From Amblyornis subalaris (Eukaryota; Chordata; Aves; Passeriformes; Ptilonorhynchidae): DNA of 64,000 nt. Below, piece after piece: positions 46,782-59,200 of this stretch. The stretch covers positions 155,395 through 219,394 of the forward strand of contig JACAXG010000307.1 of assembly GCA_018881555.1 (NCBI GenBank), read 5' to 3'. The translations under genes and the position numbers were made by a program. Under the pieces are notes generated by a model, which saw only the letters and a program-made list of their open reading frames with translations, had not been told where the DNA came from and searched no databases. Position 1 is the stretch's first letter. Every line of letters begins with the position of its first letter.

Positions 46782-49742
46782 CCTGTTTTCAGGCACCTGC
46801 CATCCTCTCTGGAGGTGCTGGAAGGAGCTGGGTGATTTCAGAACCCGGTGAAACCCCGCGGTCAACAGGCAGGAAAATCCTGCTGAATTTTATTTTTCCC
46901 CTTAGGGAAGCAGGGAAACACCAAAGGGAATGATGAACCGGTTAACNAATGCTTCTGTACCTGCCTCGTGATCTTGGAGCACCTCTGGATCCACCAACGC
47001 CTCGTGCAAAGGTCATTAAATCCGAGGAGTCTTTGTCCTAATGAGCTTCAGCTCCTCCCTGGGACGGCCGCGGTCACCACCAGCATCCTGCTCTCCTGTG
47101 GGATCCCAGCCCCTGGAAGCGAATCAGCCCGAATTATTGGCAGCAATTAATTAGGCTCAGGCTGGGAGAAATGGAAATCCTTGCTCCAGGAGGGGCCCGG
47201 GTCGGCCCCGCTGCCACCGGCCCCGTGCCAAGCAGGGGCTGCCCTGTGTGGCCGGGACATTCCCAGAGGGCATTCTGCCCTTCCCTGCCCAGGACAGNTC
47301 CCCTGGCCGTTGCAGATACAAATAATGAAGCGCTGATCGGCTCTTTCCTACTTGGATCGGTGGGACAAGGGGTGGGAAGCGGGGCGGTCCTGAGTGCAGG
47401 GATCCCCTGGCAGTGACACCCCAGAGACCACCCCGGCCGTGCTCACAGTGACAGCAACGCTCTGGGGGGATTTGCTCACAGCTGCTTCCCCCAAACGNGG
47501 GCTGGAGCAGGGATTGAGGAATCTGGGCCCTTGGATTTGATTTTACACCCATTTCCCCCTTGCCCTGGCAGCATCCTGCNCTCCCAAACCTCGGTGACCG
47601 TTTCAGGGCTGCTCTGTACATCTGCTTAGATTTTTAATATTCGTTTTCCTGGGGTTGGTTATATCCAGTGAAGCTTTGTTAGTCTGACACTCATGGAAAG
47701 GTGTGGTTACCTTGCTGAAGTGACCCTTTTGCAGCCAAACCAACCCAAACCCAGCAGCATCCCCGGCACCCCCGTTCTGAGCTGGGGGTGCTGCTCCCCG
47801 GGCTGATGTGCAGCACCACGGGGCTGTTTTGTGCGTTTGAACAAACTCCATCTAAAAAACGAGCAAAAATCCCTAAAACTCCCCAGCCCACAAAACGACC
47901 CTCAGTGATCTCACGAGTCCTGCTGGGCTCTGATTTCCTCACATCTCCACATCCCTCCCTCATCCCCTTCCCATCCCCTCGGGCTGCAGCAGCCGCCCGA
48001 GCCTGCTCCTCGCCGCCCTCAGAGATGGAAGAGGGAGATTTATCCACCCCGGGCTCTGCAGGAACAAGAGGCAGCTTCGTCCTGGGGCTGCCGTTTGACG
48101 CCCAGCAATCCTGAGCGCTGAAACTGGGGTTGGTATCGCTGCCCTGGCACTCTCGCCTCGCACCAGTGTCCTCAATAAGGGTGTTTGGGCAAATAGGCTG
48201 CTGAAAACAGCAGAATTTTTAATATTTCCAGCCCCAAACCGGTTGNTTTTTAACCCAGCCCCCCCGTGAGGGTGCAGGAGCAGCAGCAGGGCGGTGGCAG
48301 CAGCCGCATCCCTGCTGCATTCCCGGCCAGCAAAGCCTTTCCCACCCCACCGGCCCCTTCTCTCCCGTGGCTGCACCAGCACCGGGGCTTTTTCTTGGGA
48401 AACGCGAACAGGAACATCCCCGCCTGCCCGCGCCCTGCCACGGGCACGTGGGAAGATGGGCAGGGTTGGGGACGGCCCCGGTGACTCCGCGGGTGACTCA
48501 GACCCCACCTCGGCACCCGGCGTGTCCCAAAGGCTGTGCCCATCCCCGGGTGTCATCGCGGCAGAAAGGGCCGGGTTAACCCCCGGGGTGGTTTCCAGCC
48601 NTTTCAGGGAAGCCTTTGGATCGCGCCGGGAATTGTCACCTGGGCACGTTGCGGAAACAGAAAGTGTCGGGCAGGNTGGGCGCTGTCAGGGCTGTGGGAG
48701 GGATGAGTTGCACCAGCAGCTACAGAGCCAGCACCTCCCTGCACCTTCATTGCCTTTAAAGGAGGGTTCTCCTCCCAAAACGGTGCTTTGCCCCGCGGTT
48801 TAATTCCTACCAGTCCCATCAGCTCAGGGGAAAGAGGAGCTGCTGCTTAAATCCAGCACCTTCTCCCATTGCAGGTTTATCGCTGCAGTCACACAGATCT
48901 CGTGGCCGCNTCTGGGGGGTTTATGGGCAGTTGGGGCTTTATGGGCATCAGCACCACAAAGGAGATCCAGCCCCAAAGAGGGATGATGCTCACGCACAGC
49001 CAAAGAGCTCCACGTGCCCTCATCCTCTCCACGGAGAGGTGTAAATATTTTGCAAACAAAAGCTTCTGCCGCGGGTGCAGCCCCGAAGGTGGGGGAGCTC
49101 AGGAGGCAGCCGGAGATGAAGGTGCCGAGCGGAGCATCCGCGGTTGGGACACGCCGGGTGTTCCCTTGGCGACGGTGGCGATGTTCTTTGCTTCCTTAGT
49201 AACCAAACATTTGCATCTGCACTNAGCAGGGCAGCAAATATGCAGCGATGGGCCCGGGCAGGCTGCTCAGGTTTGTTCCAGCGGCAGGGACTGCTCTGGC
49301 AGCCCATCCGGGATAATTGCAGGATGCTGCACCGTGGATCTGGGCATGCCCGAGTGAGCGGTTTCAATCCCGAAATTGTCAAGCTTTTCGTTCTGAAGGC
49401 AGCACGGGGACCCTGGCCTGATTAACTTAAGTGAAGAATGACTTTTAAATTAACAGAATAAATTATTTCCTTCTCGTTTTTCCCCCAAACTTTGCTGGGC
49501 TGAGCAGCATCCGAAGCCCAGAGCACTGAGGATGGCTCAGTTGAATTGGGGTTTATTTTCAGCTGCCTATCTAAATCNCTCTCCCAGAAGCCATTAGCTG
49601 ATTGTTTTCCTTGCTTGCTTGCACTGTGGGTTTTTTAGCCTGACAGGTTTTGCAGGACACGGGGGGAAGAAAACCTTCCTGGTGCGAGCTGCTGATGAGA
49701 GCACGGGATGTGGTTTGGGCACGCGGGGCTGGCCTTCCTCCG

Positions 49743-49797
49743 AGCATCCCACCCCCTGCCCAGCATCCCACCCCCTGCCCAGCATCCCCTGCCTGCC
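49743..49797. repeat. ~20-bp minisatellite, three units
   Basis: AGCATCCCACCCCCTGCCC occurs in near-perfect tandem, followed by a C-rich run. Confidence 0.8.
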
Positions 49798-52700
49798 CCC
49801 CCCCTCCCCCAGCAGGGACACCGGGATGTGCCCTGCGGAGGGGACATCGCCCCCGGAGCACTCGGNTCTCCCACCCTGAACGCGGGGGGAAGCTCGTGGA
49901 GGCTGCGGGAACCCTCGGTGTCAGCGCGGGGAATCACCGAGCTGCAGCTCCGGAGCGACTCCCCCTGGATTTCCCAACATCCCGGGCTGCTCCTGAGGGA
50001 GAGGCGCTCGGGTGGAGCCCCTGGACGCCCAGGTCTCCCTGTTCCCAGCCTCGGGCTGGTGAGCACCTCTCCCGTGCCCGGCTGCTGCAGCCACTGAGGC
50101 ACAAAGAACTGCTGAGAGCAGCAAAATCCGGACCCAGGGAAGAGAAATGGGAATGACCTGGCACTGGGGAGATGCGCCTTTGGTGTCTGATGTCATCATT
50201 TGGGAATTAGCTTGTTGCCATCAAATGTTAGGAATAATTAAAGGATGCTGCTGGGTTTACAGTGCACTCCTGTTTGCTCATTAAATAAGATTAAAAACAG
50301 CGGCCTGGGAGAAGCTGCAGGGATTAAACCCCTGGAGAAGGGCCCGGGGGGTGTCCCAAACACAGAAACTGGGATGGTGAGGCCAACATGAGACACTGAG
50401 AGACAAGGTCCCACACACCCACCGGGGCTGAGCACGGGATTTAGTGGGAGCTGTCCCGGCTGCCCAAGGCGGTGATTTGTGCCCAAGCCCCAGGGGATTT
50501 CAGCCTCCACAGGAGCATCCCGAGCCCTTTCCCAGCCCAATCTCCCATCTCAGGCTGAGGACAACACTGGCTTTCCCCAGGGCATGTGCTGAGGGTGGCT
50601 GAGGTGCTGCTGGCACAACACTTGGGAAAGAGCAAGCAGGATTATGATTAATGACAGTAATTATTGGGGTANCATCGTTATGGCACAGATCTCTCCATCT
50701 GAGCAGCTCGAGCCCAACAGGTTTAATGAGAGGATGTCCCTGGCTGCCCTGCCCTCCCCCTCCTTCCCCACATTAAAACATCTCCTTTATTCCTTCTCCA
50801 GCCCCAGCCGTGTCCCCCGGGCAGGGGAAGGTGGGAAAGATGTCAGACCCAACCAGAGCAGGAGCAGCCAAGACTAAACATGGTGTTCTTGAGATTCCTA
50901 TTTTTTTTTGAGCTCAGCCTCTCTCCATATGTCAGTGCTGAACTTAAACCACAGACAGCTTAATTTTTCCAATTTCTGCTTAATATTTGCCCTTTTCTCT
51001 ATCACACTGGGGCCCCACTGGAGAAGGGCTGTAGGGAGAGCGTTATCCTGCTTTTCCAGTGGCAGAAACCCCAATATATTCCTGCACTGGAGCAGGTCGG
51101 GGGTAGCTGCAGCAGCCCCAAAGGCTGTTCTGGGCTCTCTGATCAATCCCATTCCTCCTGCAGCNCCAGGGACATTTAGGGATCACCGAGGACCCTCTGG
51201 AGGATTGCCCCAGGTTTGGTTGAGTTCTCCCCCGGCTCGGGCTGTGATTCACCTACAAAGGGTTTGTATTTCCCAAGAGAAGGAACCAGGCTGAGTCAGG
51301 CTGAGGAGTGTCAGGGTGGGGCCTTCTTCACGGAAGAAAAACCCTGATTTTTGGAGCGGGAAATCCATTGTGAGGTGCCCGATGCTCCCAAAGGGAAGGG
51401 AAGGGACAGGAGAGCTCTGCAGCATCCTCCTGTGGGAATCAGGGAGCAGGGAATGTGTCTGATTCCTGCTGGGTCCGTGGCAACAGTGGGACGAAGGGCA
51501 AAATCACTGTGGGANAGGAGAGAGGTTGTAATTCCCACTCCAAATCTGGACCTGGATGCAGGAGCAGCACTGAGCACGGGATGATCCCGCTCTAAGAAAG
51601 NCTTAATAAGCACTAGGAAAATTAAACCTTTCCAGAGGCACATCCAGACCTCCTTGCACACCCTGAAGCTCCCCATCCCGGGATGGGGATGGTGCCCTGT
51701 GGGGCGTAATTCCTGGGCCTCCCAGCCTGCCTGGGGTTAGAACACAGCCCAAGGGCTTCCCCTCCGCGTGTCCCTTGCACAATTTTATTGATAACTTTAA
51801 CCAAAAGCACCTTTTCCTACTGCCACATTCCCTTTGGGAGGGAAGAGGGATCCNTGCTGATGTCCAGGGTCTGGATAAAAGAGATGGAGCTGGTTCTTCC
51901 CTGAGCTGTCGNTGTGAACGGGCAGAACCAACCCTGACAGAAAAATCAGCAAATAGGGGCTTAATCATTAATTTTTCCCTCTTGGAAACAAGGGAGTAAC
52001 TATTCCTGGAGTTCAGGTGGTTGCAGCTGGCTTTTCCCAGCAACTTGGTGTGCCAGGGGGGACATCCCTAAAGTGATTCTGTGCTTAATCCACCCAAACC
52101 CCTCTCCCAGCAGTCCTGGAGAGCTGCATAGGGTGTTTTTCCCTCTATCCTTGATTTCTCACACGTGAGCTGTGAATCATCCCTGCCTGGAATGGGAACG
52201 TGGCCGTGCAGCAAACGAGTCAAGACCAATCCTGATTTTCTTATGGGGTCGGGCAGGGAACAGAAATGTAACCCAAAGGGTGGCTCCCAAAAAAGCCACC
52301 CAGACCATGGGAATTCTCCTGGGATGTCCTGGGAAGGCTGCTCCTCGGGCTGACAGGGTGGCCACTCTCCAGAGCAGCTCAAAACCCGCCTGGTTACACC
52401 TGGGAATTTAATTTGGGAACCCGGACTTGGTGCTTTTGTGCTCGTTTGTGTCACTCACCTTCTCNGGGGATGTTTGGTCACAGCTCAGAGTTCCAGTGGG
52501 ATCACCTGATGGGGGACAAGCCCGAGTCGGAGCAGGGCTGTCCCAAAGGTGAGCAGGGAATTCTGCAGGATATTGGCTCCACTGTTTGCAGCCTGCTGCT
52601 GGCAGCTCGTGCCCACGGCGTGGCCAGAGGGTCATTCCTGCAGAACCTGGTGGGACCTCCCCGGAGGAAAATATGGGATTCGATCCAGGTCTGTGGGACT

Positions 52701-55112
52701 GCAATGCCAAAGCATTCCCACCATGTGCCTCAAGGCTCCACCAGAGCCTTGCTGAATGATCCCTGTGTCCTAAAAGGAGGAGCAGANGCAAGTCCTGGAA
52801 GAAAAATCACTTTTCCTCCATCGGAAAAAGTCCAGGGAATGTCTTGTGACGCTGGAACATTGCAGCTCGCTGTGTGTTTATGCTCAGCAGCTCCAAGCCA
52901 CTGCTTGTTTGAAAACACTTCCAGGCAATTGCAGAGAGAGACAAAACACAGGAGAAGCCTGGCTGGGAGCTGGTCGGAAGTCGGGAGCAGACAGGAGCGG
53001 GGGAAGGTTCCCATCCCGGCAGGAGAGAGCACTCGGCTGTGCAACACTTCCAGAGGGACTGCCCTGCTTGGGAAAGGGAATTACAACGGCAGGAGGCAGC
53101 ACGACAGGGAAACCACCATGGAATACCAGGGAAAGGTCAAGCTTCCCATCTTTATGGAGAATCCAGGGGATTTGTCCAGGTGCCCGAGGGGTCGGGACCA
53201 CCTCAGGAATGACCCTGGCAGTGACCAGGACTGGACCGAGGCTCCGGGGCTGTCACCTGCAGCAGGCAGGACAGCTCCTGCCCAGGGCTGGCTCCCTGCT
53301 CCCCCTGGGGTGCCATTCCCAGGCTTACCAAGTCCTGGAGCCCAACCAGCGCAGGGATGTCAGGAACTGGGGAAGCTCCTGCCCACAGTCATGGTCAAAG
53401 CAATCCCACAGCTCATCCAGGCTCTCCTGCATCACAAAGGGCTTTCCCCAAATGTCTTTGGAAAATACATTAATTTGTTTTGGAGAGGGGGTTGACTTTC
53501 TGTTGTTCAACTCATGGTTCAGTTCATCAGTTTGGGTAATTTTACCCATTTTGAGGCATTTTCCCTCAGTCATCTCTTTTCTTAACTTGAGTAATGCTTC
53601 TTCCCAAAGTCTTCGCTGAGTTCCCAGCCCCAGTCCTGGGGATTTTGCAGCCTGGAGCTCTTTGTCTTCGTGCAGCACTGGAACGCTGGAGCCTCTGTGT
53701 GTGGCCTGGATCAGCTGAAACTTTCCAAAACACTTTACTTTTGTTCTTGTCCCTCTCTAGGTCTTCTGGGGTTGTTGTCACCTTCAGTCCCTCCCAGGCC
53801 ACTCTGCTCCATGAAGCACCATCAGGATGTTCCTATCTTCTGTTCAGCTCTGGCTTGTCCATAAATCCCAGCCCCACTGTGCCCCGGGCAGGGAGGAATG
53901 CCGTGCACCACCTTTGTTTTCCAAAATACACCTCTGGGCCTTTGCAAACCCACCCAGAATAGCTCTGAGGAGCTCACTGCAACCATATTTGTAAGAACAG
54001 AGTTCAAAACCTCCCTCTCAGGTCCCATCTCCTCGTTGTATTAATGTTGGTGAACAAACAGTGACCACGTTCTGCTCCCGGTGACTTTAAGGATCTGCTG
54101 AACCAGCTGCAGGGGTAGAAAAAGAATGATTTGCTGGTATAAACTTCACCAGCTCCTGCAACAGCAGAGTCTGTTTTTGCAGCAGACCCGTGCCAGCACA
54201 AATGGAGCAAACGAGGACTTCCATCACCAAAAACCAGAGCTGTGCCGAAGTCCCCTCGCTGGGAAAGCTGCACAAGGTCCTGCCAAGTGTGGTATCCTGC
54301 CTTGGCCAAGCAGGCAGAGCTGGGGAGCAAAAGCTGAGGGACTGCCTGGCACCCCGAGGCTGTGGCTGGAGGGGAAAAGACCTGTTTTTGTCAGGAGAGA
54401 CACTGAGGGGGGAAGGAAGGCAGCCTGGCGTCCCCCAGCCTCCCCAGCCCCGTGTGTGGAGCTTCACCATTCCCTGTTACACAAACGGCAGTCAAACGTG
54501 GGGGGGTTTCATCTTGCACNGTGCTGGGAGAGCCTTTAGAGCCACAGTCACAAACCCTGGCTCCTCGGGACCTGCTCCTGCTGCTGCTTTCAGGATCAGG
54601 CCGGTCCGGAAGGTCCTTTACTCCTTCACTCCAGAGGGGTTTTGGCACTTCCCAGCTGCTGCGGAGGTGCCGGTGAGTGACTCCTGCAGCCGCCCCCGGG
54701 AGCAGCACAGCTGATGTCTGCAGAGGACTCAGCTCTGCCTTCCCAGGGCTCTCACAGCCAGGGCTGTGTGCTCTTCGATGTGGTTCCAGGGCAGGCGAGG
54801 GGCAGGATCGCTGCTCCCCAGAACAAACCCACACCAGCCCCTTCTGTACCTCACAAGGCCAGACAGACTCACCGACCCACCCACAGCCCTCCAGCCCCTT
54901 GGAGGACACCAACCCAAACCTCTCCAGGGCATTTCCTACCCAGTTCCCCTCCTCAGCAGCAACTCCAGCTGCCAGGAGTGACATCAGCCCCCACAGAGGT
55001 GAGAACAAAAACACTGCACCTTCACCCCTCTGCTAATTGTCAAATCCCAGCGCGTGGCCAACACCAACAAAGGGCACCAAATGGGCTGGNGAGTTATTCA
55101 GCCTCTAAAATT

Positions 55113-55137
55113 ATTACTATTATTATTATTATTATTT
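55113..55137. repeat. ATT microsatellite
   Basis: A run of about seven ATT units with one interruption. Confidence 0.85.
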
Positions 55138-55204
55138 CTGGGCTGGACTGTGTCAGGACTGTGGAAATTCAAGTTCAAACAGAGACGAGGAAGACAGGGA
55201 AAGC

Positions 55205-55210
55205 TTTATT
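55205..55210 (-). terminator. Alternative downstream poly(A) signal for UBR4
   Basis: AATAAA on the minus strand, followed by a T/GT-rich stretch (about 55160-55195, minus sense CTGTCTTCCTCGTCTCTG). It could serve a longer UBR4 3' UTR of about 0.95 kb. Confidence 0.35.
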
Positions 55211-55823
55211 AGATTCCAGCCTCGCCAGTGTCAGCTGGGTACAGCAGAGCAGAACTGGTGCCAGGTGAGTTTCCAGCATGCACAGGGGGAGCAGGGCCAG
55301 GCTGCTCCAAGCAGTGCTCAGCTCCAGCTCAGGGCATGCACTGGGGGTGCAGCAGGGCAGTGGAAGGTGCAGGGGCTCNGGAACATGCGTTTGCCGAAGC
55401 TGGAAGTTCTACCAGAGAGAGGAAATCAGAGGGGTGTGGGCAGCACCCTCCAAGAGGTGCTGTCACCATGGGAGGCACAGCGTGCTCTGGATCCANCCTG
55501 GGAGAGAGGGGAGCCAGGACAGAGCCCAGCACAGCACGGAGAGGGGACAGAGCTCCTGCCTGCACCCGGAGAGGGGAAGGGGAAGGGAACATTGTCCTTG
55601 CAGAGCACGAGTCCCTGAGGCTCCTGTCCCACACAGAACCCAGNAGTGCAGGCAGGGAGTGCCCAACTGCTCCCTCTGGGAGCCTTTTGCTTCTTGGGGC
55701 TCCTTGTCCAGACCAAGGGCTGGACAGAGCAGCAGCTCTGGAAGAAAATGTGAGAAAGAACTTGGCATTTAGGCTCCCGCCTGGTTCAAGCACCAGTCAA
55801 ACCCAGCTTACCCATTTGTTCGG

Positions 55824-55829
55824 TTTATT
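55824..55829 (-). terminator. Candidate poly(A) signal of UBR4
   Basis: AATAAA on the minus strand about 320 bases after the UBR4 stop codon, followed by GGGTTTGACTGGTGCTTG, a GT-rich downstream element. This is the nearest good signal. Confidence 0.5.
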
Positions 55830-56144
55830 TAACTTCAAAGAGGTGCACACTAAAGCATTAAGATTTACTGGTTTGGATTCCTCTCTGTACAAGTTCTTTC
55901 AAACAGCTTGAATGCACAAGGCTTTACAGATAGAAGCGCTGAAACACAAGATAAAACAAATCTAAATTCCAAATCACTCCATGAAGAAAAATTGTAGAAA
56001 ATAAAAAAACAAAACAAACAAAAAAAAAATCCAACAAAAATCTGCAGCACTCCTCGGGGAAGGGACAGACTGCACGAGGAGGGACACAGAGGGCTGCAAG
56101 GCAAGCTATGGAGTCTCTGCCCAAAGCTTCTCCGTGCTGGCGGC

Positions 56145-56209
56145 TCAGGGGATGGAGTTCAAGAGATCCTTGAGGAAGCTGTCGGGGTCATTGATTTCTG
56201 ACAAGAGTC
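56145..56209 (-). CDS. UBR4: UBR4 last coding exon
   Basis: Encodes LLSEINDPDSFLKDLLNSIP and the TGA stop (56145-56147). The acceptor is TTCGAAG, a weak pyrimidine context but kept in frame. It completes a split glycine codon. Confidence 0.93.
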
Positions 56210-59200
56210 CTTCGAACAAAAGAAGACAAGACAGAAGCATTAGAGCCACGATGCTCCTCCTCCAGCCCCCAGCAGGGATTTGTGCTGGGCCATGTGTGAG
56301 CTCCTGACAGCTGCAGGGTTATTTTAAGGCTGGACACAAGGAGGGCAAACCCCTGTTGGATGCATGTGCAGCAGGGACTGAAATGTGTACATTAAAGCCA
56401 CATGGAACTGCTCTCGTGCAGCTACAGGGACCCAGCTCTGCTCCATATGTTGGGCAGCAAGAGACTGGCCTGGGGCACAAATCTTGAGAGAAGAAAGAGC
56501 AGCTTCTCTGCACATTTTCAGCATCTCCCAAGTCCTGGAGATACCAAAATCCCTGAGCAGGAACTCTGGCTGCACCCAAGAGCTGCCTCCAGTGTATGGC
56601 CACTTGTGTTTATCCCACCAAAGCACCTTCAAGCTTTTTAACAGAGCAGGGGGGCACCTGCAGGATCAGGTGGGAGAGATTTTCCTGCCTGGGGCTGCCC
56701 AAGGGTGTCCCAGCTTGTTTCGGGACAGTTCAGACCGTGGCTGGGCAGTGCTGGTGTCTCTGCTCTCCCTGTCTCATCCCAACAAGNTGCAGCAGGGTCA
56801 GGAATGCTGCTGTCTCCAGCCACGAGCTGCACAAGGCAGCCTATAAAAGGGAAAGCAAACACTTACCAGCCACATCCAGAAACTCAGAAAACGTTTCCAC
56901 TGGCATGAATTCCTCCTGGAAGGTTTTCAGAGCCTTGTCTGCAGCCTCGTGTATCGGCATGTCGTTGTGTCGGATGAACTCAGCCAGAGAGAAGGACCAG
57001 CCTCCCTCTGTGTTACTGGTAGGCACCTTCTGAGAGGGGAGAATGGCACCAAATCAGTCCAAAAGGTAACTATTTAGTGAAAAAACCCAAATTATTTAGA
57101 AGAGTAACCTCAAACTCTGGTGCCTTCTCCACTGCTCCCAGATTTCCATCCCCTGCCTCTCGCAAGCAACCAACAGAGAAAAAATTACCCCAAATGTGAC
57201 TTCATGATCTTTTTGTACAGAATGAAACAAGGTCACAGGCATTTTCTCCCCCTGATTATTGAACCCTCTTTGGAAACTGCAGGTTTCTTTCTGCTGGATG
57301 TCCCTACCTCCTTCCTTACCCAACCATTTCCCTGGCACAGCTTGGAATGTCCTTCCTTCCATGAACAATGAACAGGAAAAATAAGCAAATACACAATGCA
57401 GGAGTGCTGCCAACTGGAAAAGTCTCCCAATGCTTAGGATACTGAACTGCAAGGGGTACAATTAAGCACAGGCAGCTTCCTGTGGCCTTTCTGCTTTTAG
57501 AAGGTGAAGGAGAAAAAGGAAGAAGGAAGAAACCCTTCCCTGTGAGGGTGGTGAGGCCCTGGCACAAGGTGCCCAGGGAAGCTGTGGCTGCCTCATCCCT
57601 GGAAGCATCCAAGGCCAGGCTGGACGGGGCTTGGAGCAACCTGGGNTAGTGGAAGGTGTCCCTGTCCATGGCAGGGGGTGGAATGGGATGAGCTTTAGGC
57701 TCCCTTCCAACCCAAACCAGTCTGTCATTCTGTGAAGTTTTATGTTTCCAAGGATCTTGAAAAAAGGGGCTTCAAACTTGCCTTCTATTTCAAACTCATG
57801 CAGTTGCTTGGGTGAGAAAGCTGACAGAGCTGACAGAGCTGAAGTGGAGCTGATACAGAGGAACTCCAGCGTTTTCCTTACCTTGAACATGTTGTAAATG
57901 AGATCTACGAGTGCCCAGAAGAGCAGGCCCGAGCGGTACGTGGCGTATTCCTTCACCGCCTTGTCTGCCAGTCTGGGGAGAGCAGAACCAGGCTGGAGTT
58001 AATCACTGCACTCTGCTCTGATAACCCTCCCAACGAACAGCATGAAAGCTGGCACAGCCAGAGAGCCCATCAGTGACACAGGGAAGGGCTCTGAGCGAGC
58101 TCTGCTGGGTGTTCCTGGACGTGGAACGCACATTGGGCACCTGAGGTTTCTCTGTGCAACAATTCCTGAGGCTGGGAAGTCACTTCACTCCACCTGTGCC
58201 TGGTGTACCCAGAGCAGGCTTGCCAACAAAACCTTATTCCACAGGAAGCAAAGGAGCACAGAGGGAAGTGGAGGGCTAAGACTGCATGGCTAAGACTACA
58301 GGAAGTCAACAGCAGAGTAGCAAAAAACAATGTGCAGCCCTTGTTTGTATGTTCACTGCTTGGAGAACAGCAGATTCCTAAAGGAAAAACTAAAGCCAGG
58401 TTTCACACACAGGATGTATCAATGACAAAGAACAGATTTGTGCTTCTAACTCATAACAGCATTTCTGCAAGACTCTGAGGGAAACGTCCTTGAAGAAATG
58501 GAGGAATTTCCATTTAATTTCTTCTTGGTTATGCTCCGGCCAGGAAAGGACTTCTTCTGAAAATCCAGCATCTGGATTTAGAGCACCAGGAATGGTCTAA
58601 AAGGTGCACAGCTGTGCTGGGATAACAGCTCCCAAAGTTTACAGGATTAATCACAAACAGGTTCTGGCAAGGCAGAACCTCCTGCCAGCAGCTCTAATGG
58701 GTTTGGAATTTTCTTGCATATGTTTCTCAGGTACATCTGCCCCATCACATGCTGCTTCCTGCTCAACACTTCAGAGCTTTGGAAAAACAAAAAGCCCTTT
58801 TTTAGGCACCTAGGACCAGCTCAGCTGCTGCTGCTGCAGTGCAGCAACACAACAGGATATCCTGACCACAGCCCAACTGCAACCTGCCCCACGTTGGGGT
58901 TTTTTGGGGGAAAATGAACATTTTGCTGCTCCTATTAAAGCCTACATTTGTGTGTGTGCCCTTAAAACAGACATCTTAGCAGGTGGCAGCCTGCTCGGGC
59001 AGCTCAGCTCAATTATTTAAAGGAAAACCAATTAGTAAAGGTGACTAAATTTCCACGGGATGAAGAGCAACTGAGAGCGAGGCGAATTCTGGCCTCCCAA
59101 ACACTGCAAGACAGACTCTTCTTTTCATGTGAATGGTTTTGATCTAATTGGAGTCTGCTCCTTTAATTGAAAACTAAAAGGCCCTTGTGGGTTAAGGCTG

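Larger units (their letters stand above)
45839..55199. other. Intergenic region between UBR4 and IFFO2
   Basis: This contains one further CR1 copy, a GC-rich patch near 48260-48600, a short minisatellite at 49743-49790 and an unexplained open frame at 52413-53495. No other gene, tRNA or identifiable ERV was found. An apparently good minus-strand donor (AAG then GTGAGT) occurs at about 52455 but has no recognisable exon with it. Confidence 0.6.

Noticed and set aside
53325..53802. Minus-strand frames that look vaguely protein-like (charged, tryptophan-containing)
   Set aside because: The reading frame breaks repeatedly and no domain is recognised. Could be a decayed element but cannot be supported.
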